8,216 nt of DNA, from assembly GCF_000577275.2 (NCBI RefSeq), contig NZ_CBYB010000030.1:1-8216 (forward strand), in the 5' to 3' direction. Position 1 is the stretch's first letter. Every line of letters starts with the position of its first letter. This stretch comes from Rhizobium favelukesii (GTDB taxonomy: Bacteria; Pseudomonadota; Alphaproteobacteria; Rhizobiales; Rhizobiaceae). The notes below the pieces were generated by a model, which saw nothing but the letters and a program-made list of their open reading frames with translations, searched no databases and was not told the DNA's origin. Positions 1 through 5,524 of this stretch are shown here, in pieces. The translations under genes and the position numbers were made by a program.

Positions 1-1
1 T

Positions 2-103
2 ATTGGTGCCGGAAATGGTGATCTAGCCGCTCTTCGAAAAGACCTGAACGCTGGCAATCCGATGGTGAAAGAGGTGCGGATCCTTCGCTGCGACGGGCCA
101 TGA
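2..103 (+). CDS. Possible C-terminal fragment of a gene entering from the left edge
   Basis: An open frame runs from the left edge to a TGA at 101-103 and gives 33 residues. It includes AGNGDLAALRKDLNAGNP, faintly like the helix pair of an ankyrin repeat (pattern AxxGDLxxLRxxLxAG), and ends VRILRCDGP. With no start in view and so few residues this is only a possible gene end; chance openness of about 100 bases is common in GC-rich DNA. No function is assigned. The next gene lies on the opposite strand and converges on it, with 38 bases between the two stop codons. Confidence 0.3.
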   Translation: MGAGNGDLAALRKDLNAGNPMVKEVRILRCDGP

Positions 104-141
104 AAACCTAACTCGTCGCTAGCGAACCACCATCAATAACG

Positions 142-396
142 TTACGCATCGAGCGCACGTCGTTGGGCAGAGATCAGTTCCCTGAAGTGCTCAGCAATCC
201 TACCTTCGCGGCTAGCGTCCTCCGCTTCCCAACCGAACTTCCACGCGTCGTGACGCGCAAGCCAATCCCCGAGGGCGCTGGTATCACCAGCAGGCATCCT
301 ATGGGCGGCGAGGTATGGGTTCTCGTGAGCCTTCAGGCCGAGCACCCGTGCCCTTGAGCCTGCTTCCTGTAAATCGATCAGCTCTTCAATCGTCAT
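142..396 (-). CDS. Small Rmf/CrpP-like protein, 84 aa
   Basis: The start is the ATG whose complement is at 394-396, giving MTIEELIDLQ. A purine-rich GGGGGAT lies just upstream on the minus strand, so this start is preferred to the longer frame beginning at 444, whose extra 16 residues are arginine-rich and unlike a protein N-terminus. Residues 11-60 show a spaced pattern of EAGxxA, a glycine, NPY at 26-28, then WL at 45-46 and a later GWEAE at 56-60. This resembles the small alphaproteobacterial proteins annotated as ribosome modulation factor or CrpP fold, in which an EGxxA helix, an NPY/NPF turn and a W..GW segment recur. Rmf itself binds the 30S subunit and promotes 100S dimers in stationary phase; CrpP was reported to act on ciprofloxacin, which is debated. 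This protein is longer than Rmf (about 55 aa) and has a charged C-terminal tail, so the role is unknown. The gene stands alone beside transposon debris. The family assignment is remembered, not searched. Confidence 0.55.
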   Translation of the reverse strand: MTIEELIDLQEAGSRARVLGLKAHENPYLAAHRMPAGDTSALGDWLARHDAWKFGWEAEDASREGRIAEHFRELISAQRRALDA

Positions 397-662
397 ACGC
401 GATCCCCCACGATGTCGGCGAAGGTAGCATCGCAGTCCGCGCATGCAAGAGAATGCTTCTGTAATGGGCCTTTGTTCGTCAAGTCCCTCTGAATGATTAT
501 CTCGTCGCTGAGGCCATGCTTCTGTCCGGTCAGCACGAAGACTGCCACACTATGCCATCAGATCAACAAGCCGACAGGTCAATCTAGGAAGCGTGCTTCG
601 CCGAAGCCGTCACAGCACTACACACGACCTTGCCAAGCCTGCGTCCCAGCGACGGGACCTCA
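397..662. other. Intergenic stretch with no recognisable gene
   Basis: Both strands were read in all frames. Short open frames exist, for example on the plus strand at 493-678, but their translations are rich in Pro, Arg, Ser and Thr and resemble no protein family. Since the transposase remnant at 663-878 reads leftward, this stretch is where the 3' non-coding end of the IS110-type element would lie. No terminal repeats were found to fix the edge. Confidence 0.4.
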
Positions 663-878
663 TCAGACGCAAGCCTGATACTTGCCCGCGTCAATCACGT
701 AGCTCTCTTCATGCCGCCATAGGGTTTGCGCTCCAGCGAAAGTCCGTCGGTGAAGAACGACACCCAGTTTGCGTGCAAGGGCAACCTTCGCGCGCTTCAT
801 TCCGCGACGCCTAGCCACATCGAGCGCCCAGCGCTTTAGACCGCCGAGGCTCCAACCGCCGCTGGATGAAAGTTTAGT
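663..878 (-). pseudogene. IS110-family transposase, frameshifted C-terminal remnant
   Basis: Reading the minus strand from 878, the frame gives a serine-rich start, then about 845-747 encodes GLKRWALDVARRRGMKRAKV followed by ALARKLGVVLHR. This is the helical C-terminal part of IS110/IS1111-type transposases (Transposase_20 region), which usually continues LHRMWVDGT. Here the frame breaks after LHR: a neighbouring frame resumes with DGLSLERKP, so a small deletion of about 8 bases probably removed the MWV codons. The remaining frame ends at TGA (complement of 663-665). The DEDD N-terminal catalytic part is absent; the sequence upstream of about 860-878 switches to the Xre remnant on the other strand. 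The element is therefore both truncated and frameshifted and cannot be active. The short match to the family core is strong, but the exact IS name and ends cannot be given. Confidence 0.7.
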
Positions 879-995
879 GGCAGGTCAGGCCTTACAATTA
901 GCGAAATTGAAAATATCGAAAGCAATGTCGATTGGCCGCTCGAATTTGTGAAACGGCTGGCAACAGTGCTTGGGGTGGCACCAAACGAGCTCTAG
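870..995 (+). pseudogene. Xre-family HTH regulator, C-terminal remnant
   Basis: The plus-strand frame opens after a TGA at 867-869 and runs to TAG at 993-995. It reads GLTISEIENIES, then WPLEFVKRLATVLGVAPNEL. This matches the second half of an Xre/Cro-type helix-turn-helix: recognition helix with the SEIEN motif, then the LEFVKRLAxVLGVxxNEL helix that closes the five-helix fold. The first two helices and any start codon are missing; the frame has no ATG before the motif. The 5' side abuts the IS110 remnant, so insertion and later deletion probably removed the N-terminal half. The protein ends right after the fold, as small phage, plasmid or toxin-antitoxin Xre regulators do. A non-functional scrap is the simplest reading. 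Confidence 0.6.
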
Positions 996-1081
996 TGGGA
1001 GGATGCCCAACTATACGTGGGATCTTCTTGTGTGTGAAACCCATCTCGCGGTAGGATTGAAACGAGGCTGGGTCGTTTGCG

Positions 1082-1813
1082 ATGCAAGGAACTTCTAATA
1101 GCTCAAAGTTCGAGCGCGCCTTCAATGAGATTAGGGCAGCGTCCAATGTCGATGCCGCAATTCGATCCCTACAGACGGCATACGACGTCGACCACGTGAC
1201 GTACCATCTCGCACAAACCATCTCGCATAGGGTTGACGCGCCATTTGTCCGTACCACTTATCCTGATGCCTGGGTCTCCCGATACCTTCTTAACGGCTAC
1301 GTCAAAATTGATCCCGTCGTTAGGGAAGGCTTTCTCCGCCAGCTTCCGTTCGACTGGAGCGAAGTGGAGCCAACGCTAGAAGCCTATGCGTTGTTGGTCG
1401 ACGCCCAAAAACATGGTCTGGGCGGCAATGGCTATTCCATCCCGGTCGCCGACAAGGCGAGACGACGGTCGTTGTTTTCGATAAATTCCGGCTTGCCGGC
1501 CCATAAGTGGCAAGAGTTGATCGCGAGTTACCGGGACGAGTGGACTGAACTCGCGAACCTGATCCATAGCAAAGCCGTGCTAGAACTCTATGGCGAGCAT
1601 GATCCCGTACCGCCTTTGAGTCCAAGGGAAATCGAGTGTCTTCATTGGACAGCGCTTGGCAAGGACTACAAAAGCATCGCGCTAATCCTCGAAATTTCCG
1701 AGCATACGACGCGTGATTATCTGAAGACAGCGCGGTTCAAGCTGGGCTGTCCAACCCTTTCGGCCGCCACAACCAAAGCCGTCCAGCTCCGCGTCATCAA
1801 CCCCCAATCATAA
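1082..1813 (+). CDS. LuxR-family quorum-sensing transcriptional regulator, 243 aa
   Basis: This is an acyl-homoserine-lactone-responsive DNA-binding regulator acting in the cytoplasm. Residues about 10-165 form the autoinducer-binding domain. Y60, W64, Y68, D77, P78 and W92 reproduce the spacing of the TraR ligand pocket (W57, Y61, D70, W85), and GNGYSIPV at 115-122 matches the conserved glycine region. Residues 179-222 are the LuxR/GerE helix-turn-helix, starting LSPREIECL and ending FKLG, with the conserved E183, L187 and G193. The length of 243 is normal for the family. The ATG at 1082 is the first start after an in-frame TGA at 1058-1060; GAGG at 1064-1067 is 14 bases away, a wide spacing, so translation may be weak. 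The gene sits 99 bases ahead of the synthase gene in the same direction, the usual luxR-luxI order. Likely targets include the adjacent synthase promoter. Similarity to rhizobial CinR/MrtR is suspected from the partner gene but is not proven. Confidence 0.93.
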   Translation: MQGTSNSSKFERAFNEIRAASNVDAAIRSLQTAYDVDHVTYHLAQTISHRVDAPFVRTTYPDAWVSRYLLNGYVKIDPVVREGFLRQLPFDWSEVEPTLEAYALLVDAQKHGLGGNGYSIPVADKARRRSLFSINSGLPAHKWQELIASYRDEWTELANLIHSKAVLELYGEHDPVPPLSPREIECLHWTALGKDYKSIALILEISEHTTRDYLKTARFKLGCPTLSAATTKAVQLRVINPQS

Positions 1814-1814
1814 C

Positions 1815-1830
1815 CCCTCCAAATGGGGGG
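1815..1830. promoter_or_regulatory. Candidate LuxR-type operator upstream of the synthase gene
   Basis: The 16 bases CCCTCCAAATGGGGGG form a near-palindrome: C1815-C1817 pairs with G1828-G1830, C1819-C1820 with G1825-G1826 and A1821 with T1824, with one T/G mismatch (1818/1827). It starts two bases after the luxR stop and its centre is 90 bases before the luxI ATG. If it is a lux-type box centred near -42, transcription would begin near 1865 and leave an untranslated leader of about 50 bases. It could instead be the stem of a luxR terminator, but no T-run follows. The operator role is inferred from place and symmetry. Confidence 0.4.
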
Positions 1831-1882
1831 CCCCAACTGCGGTCATCCATCTGCGGGAATTTCCGATTGAGGTTTTCCGAGC

Positions 1883-1915
1883 CATTCTTGCCTTGCGACA
1901 GAAGAGGCAAGAATG
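1883..1915 (+). promoter_or_regulatory. Hairpin over the synthase start codon
   Basis: CATTCTTGCC at 1883-1892 is the exact reverse complement of GGCAAGAATG at 1906-1915. T1893 also pairs with A1905, making an 11-bp perfect stem, and T1894/G1904 adds a wobble pair; about nine bases remain in the loop. The right arm contains the whole start codon (1913-1915) and the last GG of the GAAGAGG ribosome site (1901-1907). In the mRNA this structure should hinder initiation, so the synthase may be under translational control. The structure is seen directly; the regulatory role is inferred. Confidence 0.55.
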
Positions 1916-2578
1916 TTCATAACGATTCAAGCACATGAATATCATAGATATGCGAACATCCTCAATCAGATGTTCCGCCTTCGTAAGACGATCTTTGCAG
2001 ATACGCTCGGCTGGGACGTAAACGTCATTGGGCGTTACGAACGCGATAGTTATGATGCTCTCGGCCCGGCCTATCTTGTTTGGTGCGATGAGCGCTGCAT
2101 GCGGCTCTACGGCGGAATGCGCCTGATGCCGACGACGGGGCCAACGCTTCTCTATGACGTCTTCAGAGCAACTTTCCCTGCTGCGACTGACCTCGTAGCA
2201 CCCGGCATCTGGGAAGGCACCCGCATGTGCATCGACGAAGCTGCGATAGAAGACGATTTTCCGGATGTCGATGCTAACCGTGCATTCAGCCTGTTATTGC
2301 TCGCTCTTTGCGAATGCGCTCTCAGCCATGGTATCCATACCATGATTTCCAATTACGAACCGCATCTCAAGCGGGTGTACAATCGGGCAGGTGCCGAAGT
2401 CGATGAACTTGGCCGCGCGGACGGATATGGAAGATATCCTGTTTGCTGTGGTTCATTTGAGGTGTCGCAGCATGTCCTCGAGAAGATGCGGCAGGTGCTC
2501 AACGTGTCGGCCCCGCTTTACGTTTGCCCTAAATCCGAACAATCTTTCGCAACCCGACTTTTGGCCAATGCGGCATGA
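1913..2578 (+). CDS. LuxI-family acyl-homoserine-lactone synthase, 221 aa
   Basis: The enzyme joins S-adenosylmethionine and an acyl carrier protein-bound acyl group to make an N-acyl-homoserine lactone, the diffusible ligand of the upstream regulator. All family hallmarks are present: R24, F28 and W34 in RLRKTIFADTLGW, D45 and D48 in YERDSYD, R70, F84, and E101 with R104 in WEGTRM. The length is typical. Segments such as GWDVNVIGRYERDSYD and YGGMRLMPTTGPTLLYDVF are remembered from the rhizobial CinI/MrtI branch, whose members make long-chain 3-hydroxy-acyl signals, and differ from the TraI branch; the acyl chain of this signal cannot be read from sequence. The only good start is ATG 1913, with GAAGAGG at 1901-1907. 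That start is embedded in a perfect hairpin, and a GC-rich palindrome lies upstream at 1815-1830, so control at both transcription and translation is possible. A small gene follows 37 bases after the stop. Confidence 0.95.
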   Translation: MFITIQAHEYHRYANILNQMFRLRKTIFADTLGWDVNVIGRYERDSYDALGPAYLVWCDERCMRLYGGMRLMPTTGPTLLYDVFRATFPAATDLVAPGIWEGTRMCIDEAAIEDDFPDVDANRAFSLLLLALCECALSHGIHTMISNYEPHLKRVYNRAGAEVDELGRADGYGRYPVCCGSFEVSQHVLEKMRQVLNVSAPLYVCPKSEQSFATRLLANAA

Positions 2579-2604
2579 GAAACCGAATCTTCGACTCCGG
2601 AAAC

Positions 2605-2610
2605 AGGAGG
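2605..2610 (+). promoter_or_regulatory. Perfect ribosome site fixing the start of the small gene
   Basis: AGGAGG lies five bases before the ATG at 2616. An open frame extends upstream to 2391, but that part overlaps the synthase gene in another frame and translates to a Cys/Arg-rich sequence. The strong site decides in favour of the short 87-residue product. Confidence 0.75.
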
Positions 2611-2615
2611 ACCGC

Positions 2616-2879
2616 ATGCCCGAAGGCGCTAGTCTGAACATCCATGATTTTGCCAGAATATTTCGACTGATTGCCGCAGCAAAAGAAGGAGCAGAAGCGT
2701 TAGAGCTTCGGAACCTCGTTCACCTGACGAATATGGCGCTGCTGCAGGTCGCACTGGACTGGGACGGTCTGGACCCTGAGTCTGTACCCGACACTGACCT
2801 CGGACGGCTTGTTGGCGAGAAAGCCCGGATCGCGACGAGTGGAGGGCGAGAGAATCTGCTCGTTCTCCATCATCCTTGA
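2616..2879 (+). CDS. Small protein downstream of the AHL synthase, CinS-like by position, 87 aa
   Basis: No enzyme or DNA-binding motif was recognised. The protein begins MPEGASLNIHDFARIFRLIA, is predicted mostly helical through about residue 50 (alternating Ala, Leu, Glu, Arg), has an acidic turn DGLDPESVPDTDLG at 50-63, and ends with a loop and NLLVLHHP. No signal peptide or membrane segment is present. It follows the synthase by 37 bases with the best ribosome site in the window, so it is probably co-transcribed and well translated. In Rhizobium leguminosarum a small gene, cinS, follows cinI, and its product relieves repression by PraR; position, size and the CinI-like synthase make this a fair analogy. 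Sequence identity to CinS was not checked and the gap differs from the tight coupling described for cinI-cinS. It could also be an unrelated antiactivator or hypothetical protein. Confidence 0.7.
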   Translation: MPEGASLNIHDFARIFRLIAAAKEGAEALELRNLVHLTNMALLQVALDWDGLDPESVPDTDLGRLVGEKARIATSGGRENLLVLHHP

Positions 2880-2977
2880 ACTCGGGAACGTCGCTAACCC
2901 TCGATGCCCCGTGCAGATCCCCCGAAACGGGCCACTTTGACGCTAAGCGGCTTACTTACCCATCAGCCCGTTGATCC

Positions 2978-2991
2978 GACAATGTATTGTC
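2978..2991. promoter_or_regulatory. Palindrome in the gap before the sugar-oxidation cluster
   Basis: GACAAT-GT-ATTGTC is a perfect six-base inverted repeat with a two-base centre, 145 bases before the lipocalin-like start. The 256-base gap 2880-3135 has no gene on either strand and no convincing promoter hexamer pair, but it must carry the cluster promoter unless transcription reads through from the synthase operon. Six-base arms occur by chance in a window this size, so this is only an operator candidate. Confidence 0.25.
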
Positions 2992-3135
2992 CCGCCCATT
3001 TTAGCGTCTCGTGCAGGACCTGCTGCAAGAATGGAATCAGAAGTTGTTGTTTTTTCACTACCTAAAGATTCACATCAACTGCCGCGGAACTGATTGCAAG
3101 AGCAATTACTTCAGGGGCGAGCATCGGAGCGAGCG

Positions 3136-3561
3136 ATGAATCATCTTCAAGTTCAAGGACGGTGGCGGTTGTCAGCGTGGAGAAGGACGACGAGCGAGGG
3201 GGATGTCGTCTACCCGCTTGGTGAGGATGCGTCCGGTTTGCTTGTCTATACCTCGAGCGGCCGCATGATGGTGCAAATGACGGCTGCGCATCGTTCGCTG
3301 GTTGCAACCAGTGATCCGCTCGGCGGGGGCGTAGACGAGCGGGCCGCAGCCTACTCAACCTGCCTTGCATATTTCGGTAGCTACACGGTTACAGACGGCA
3401 AGGTCATTCACAATATCGAAGGCAGCTCCTTCCCCAATTGGTCCGGAACAGAGCAGGTCCGCCCCTACGAGCTCAGCGGCGATGAGCTTGTGCTGCGCAC
3501 GCCACCCTCCAAAACCGACGGCATTTCCGTCGTCAACGAAATTTCCTGGATCCGCCACTAG
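3136..3561 (+). CDS. Lipocalin-like domain protein, 141 aa
   Basis: The protein matches the small lipocalin-like family (Lipocalin_5 type). Residues 7-15 are QGRWRLSAW, the family opening GxWRLxSW; VVYPLGEDASGLLVYTSSGR at 24-43 follows the YPxGxxxxGxLxYxxxGxM pattern; YFGSYTV at 79-85, VIHNIEGSSFPNWSG at 90-104 and the late DELVLRTPP at 116-124 complete the barrel strands. One domain fills the whole length. The start is ATG 3136, with GGAG at 3126-3129; a TTG start at 3094 would add 14 residues that are not part of the domain. No signal peptide is visible. It is the first gene of a same-strand cluster, 71 bases before the glycosidase gene. Relatives bind small hydrophobic molecules or are of unknown function, some within biosynthetic clusters. 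Here it may bind or act on the cluster substrate or product, which is inference only. Confidence 0.82.
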   Translation: MNHLQVQGRWRLSAWRRTTSEGDVVYPLGEDASGLLVYTSSGRMMVQMTAAHRSLVATSDPLGGGVDERAAAYSTCLAYFGSYTVTDGKVIHNIEGSSFPNWSGTEQVRPYELSGDELVLRTPPSKTDGISVVNEISWIRH

Positions 3562-3632
3562 CGTCTGGCTGACAGGTGACACCCTCAACTATCCGAAATT
3601 TTGCCTCTTTCAATCAACGAGCGGAGCAACAG

Positions 3633-5072
3633 ATGAACACCACGCACTCCATCGACGTTCAGGCAGCGGTACCGCTTGTCCTGGGACGGCAAAGTCCGAA
3701 GGCGTCCTACCAGCAAACCGACCTGTCGGCCCTCGCCAATTACCTACTGTTGTTGATGCTGCGCAACGTCACCAGCGATGGCTACGTCATTGAGGACCCG
3801 GCCGATCCTGGCCAATATTCCGCTCCAGGATGCGTCATCGCCGCCCCGTCCTTCCCAGCCAACACGCCGGGCGTCGACCAGGACTATGTCTATAACTGGG
3901 TTCGCGACGGCGCGATCACCGCCATGGAGATCGCCGCTGCCGGCCTGCCCCCAACGCCTGGCGGCGGCGTCGCGACACTGATGGAGTACGTCACCTTCGC
4001 CCAGCTCTGCCAAACAAACGCCCATCCCACTCTGGGACATGCCTGCTTTACCGTTGCAGGGCAACGCCGTCCCTGGACCGAACAAAACGATGGGCCGGCC
4101 ATTCAGACCGTTGCGATCCTGCGGGCTTACGGCCAGTTGGACGCGCCAACCCAAGCCATTGCCAAGCAGGTTATCGAAACAAATGTCAGCTATCTTCTCG
4201 GCGTCTACCGGGAGGCGACAACCAATCTGTGGGAGGAACACGAAGGTCTGTCCTTCTTCGCGCGCTCGGTCCAGCTGCGCTGTTTCCAGGAGGTCGTCGC
4301 CAACGGCTATGGCATTGTCGTGCCTGCCGAGACACCAGCGGCAATTGCTTGGCTTGAGAACGCCCTTCAAGACCACTGGAATGGATCGTACTACGTGTCA
4401 ATGCTGAAGCCTGGAGCAGGGGCTGGCATATCGGCTATCGCAGCCGAGCTTGGCTACGATCCGAACATCGACATTGTCTTAGCCAGCATGTACGGCGCGG
4501 TGCCGGCAACCGACACCAGGTTGTTGGCGAGTGCTGCCCGTCTGCGCAGCCAGTGGGCCGATATTGGCTCAGAGGCACTCTATCCAGTCAATGCTGCAGA
4601 CCAGGCGCGCGGGATCGGCCCCTTGATGGGCCGCTACCCCGGCGATCTCTATGACGGCGATGTCGTTTATCCGGTGCGCGGCGGACATCCCTGGGCGTTG
4701 TGCACGTGCAACTTCGCGGAACTATACTTTCGTCTCGCCAACGGCATCGATCGGGCGCAAACCGTTCCGTTCGATAACCTATCTGAAGCGTTTTTCGCGC
4801 AGGTCGGCGTGACAAGTGCCATATCCGCCTCCGATGCCGCTGCTGCCTTGCGAAGTGCTCGCGACGCCATGCTGCGCGCTGTCGTCTATCACAGCGATCA
4901 TTACGAACTCAGCGAACAGTTTGACGGCACGACCGGCTATGAGAAGAGCGTACGCAATCTGACATGGAGCTACGCGTCGTTTCTGTCGGCCGTACGCGCC
5001 AGAACTACCCAGAGCCCGCTATTTAGCAAAGCCACCGGCAAGCCTGTGCGACGGGCCGGGGCCAGACAATGA
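3633..5072 (+). CDS. GH15 glucoamylase-type glycoside hydrolase, 479 aa
   Basis: This is an inverting exo-glycosidase of family GH15, whose fungal members release beta-D-glucose from non-reducing ends of starch-like glucans. The (alpha/alpha)6-barrel motifs appear in order: YNWVRDGAIT at 87-96 (substrate-binding Arg91, Asp92), PWTEQNDGPA at 147-156, NLWEEHEG at 198-205 with the predicted general acid E201, GGHPWALCT near 350-358, and LSEQFD at 426-431 with the predicted general base E428, followed by SVRNLTWSYASF as in Aspergillus glucoamylase. The acid and base align with E179 and E400 of the fungal enzyme. The protein is a bare catalytic domain; there is no starch-binding domain and no signal peptide, whereas most glucoamylases are secreted. 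ATG 3633 has GGAG six bases upstream (3623-3626); a GTG at 3576 would add 19 residues that do not form a signal peptide either. The stop overlaps the next gene as ATGA. Natural substrate unknown: glycogen-like glucan, oligosaccharide or glycoside. Confidence 0.9.
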   Translation: MNTTHSIDVQAAVPLVLGRQSPKASYQQTDLSALANYLLLLMLRNVTSDGYVIEDPADPGQYSAPGCVIAAPSFPANTPGVDQDYVYNWVRDGAITAMEIAAAGLPPTPGGGVATLMEYVTFAQLCQTNAHPTLGHACFTVAGQRRPWTEQNDGPAIQTVAILRAYGQLDAPTQAIAKQVIETNVSYLLGVYREATTNLWEEHEGLSFFARSVQLRCFQEVVANGYGIVVPAETPAAIAWLENALQDHWNGSYYVSMLKPGAGAGISAIAAELGYDPNIDIVLASMYGAVPATDTRLLASAARLRSQWADIGSEALYPVNAADQARGIGPLMGRYPGDLYDGDVVYPVRGGHPWALCTCNFAELYFRLANGIDRAQTVPFDNLSEAFFAQVGVTSAISASDAAAALRSARDAMLRAVVYHSDHYELSEQFDGTTGYEKSVRNLTWSYASFLSAVRARTTQSPLFSKATGKPVRRAGARQ

Positions 5073-5524
5073 GCGATCGATTGGCAAGCTTCATTGCGCT
5101 CTCGGCCTTGCTAACCGGCTTCAACGCCGTGAAGCTGCGCGGTACCGGCATGGGTGAGGATTACCAGAGCCTGCTGGACCAGATCGTCAGTATCGGCACG
5201 GTGGACGATCAGCTGAGTAGCATTGAGCCCTTGCCATCAGGACATGAAGGCAAGCGCCCGACAACAGAAGAGATCCTTGAGGACCCACGGCTTGGACCGA
5301 TCGCTCGCAACCTGATCATTCTTTGGTACAGCGGCAGTTGGCCTCAACTGCCTGCGGCGTGGCGGGTGGCATTTGGAGCATCGCCGATGGACACGACCCA
5401 TGTGGTATCGGGCGCGGCCTATCAGGCCGGCCTGCAATGGGCAGCAGCAGGAGCCCACCCGGCTGGCGCCAAGCCGCAAGGTTTCGGCGCCTGGTCCTTG
5501 GAGCCGCAGGGGAGGAGGGCATGA
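5069..5524 (+). CDS. FAD-sorbitol-dehydrogenase-type small subunit, 151 aa
   Basis: The protein looks like the small subunit of FAD-dependent sugar and polyol dehydrogenases (FAD-SLDH family, PF12318; compare fructose and sorbitol dehydrogenases and the gamma subunit of Burkholderia glucose dehydrogenase). Visible landmarks are LSALLTGF at 11-18, GTGMGEDY at 25-32, the core LWYSGSW at 85-91, the VSGAAYQAGLQW helix at 112-123, and HPAGAKPQGFGAWSLEP at 130-146. Family members escort the GMC large subunit and usually carry a twin-arginine signal that exports both. Here the domain begins at residue 5 or so, with only MSDR before it, so the Tat signal is missing and a cytoplasmic complex is likely. 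The start overlaps the glycosidase stop (ATGA 5069-5072) and the stop overlaps the large-subunit start (ATGA 5521-5524), so all three are probably translated together in fixed ratio. Family identification is from remembered motifs; confidence is good but not complete. Confidence 0.8.
   Translation: MSDRLASFIALSALLTGFNAVKLRGTGMGEDYQSLLDQIVSIGTVDDQLSSIEPLPSGHEGKRPTTEEILEDPRLGPIARNLIILWYSGSWPQLPAAWRVAFGASPMDTTHVVSGAAYQAGLQWAAAGAHPAGAKPQGFGAWSLEPQGRRA

Noticed and set aside
453..525. Ten-base direct repeat ATGCTTCTGT at 453-462 and 516-525
   Set aside because: A single pair this short and this close is expected about once by chance in a window of this size, and no element boundary coincides with it.
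2391..2615. Longer start for the small gene after the synthase
   Set aside because: The extra 75 codons overlap the synthase gene out of frame and give a Cys/Arg-rich sequence; the AGGAGG site marks the ATG at 2616.
3013..3056. GCAG/CTGC mini-hairpin with a later T-run, possible terminator before the lipocalin-like gene
   Set aside because: The stem is four pairs and the T-run is about 25 bases further on, so the two do not form a terminator.
3744..4376. A 210-codon open frame on the minus strand within the glycosidase gene
   Set aside because: It lies fully antisense to a gene with clear GH15 motifs. Long antisense frames are expected in GC-rich coding DNA, and its translation shows no family motif.
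5323..5520. Upstream extension of the GMC gene by 66 codons
   Set aside because: It overlaps the small-subunit gene in another frame, has no protein-like features, and ATG 5521 has a strong ribosome site directly before the flavin-binding fold.
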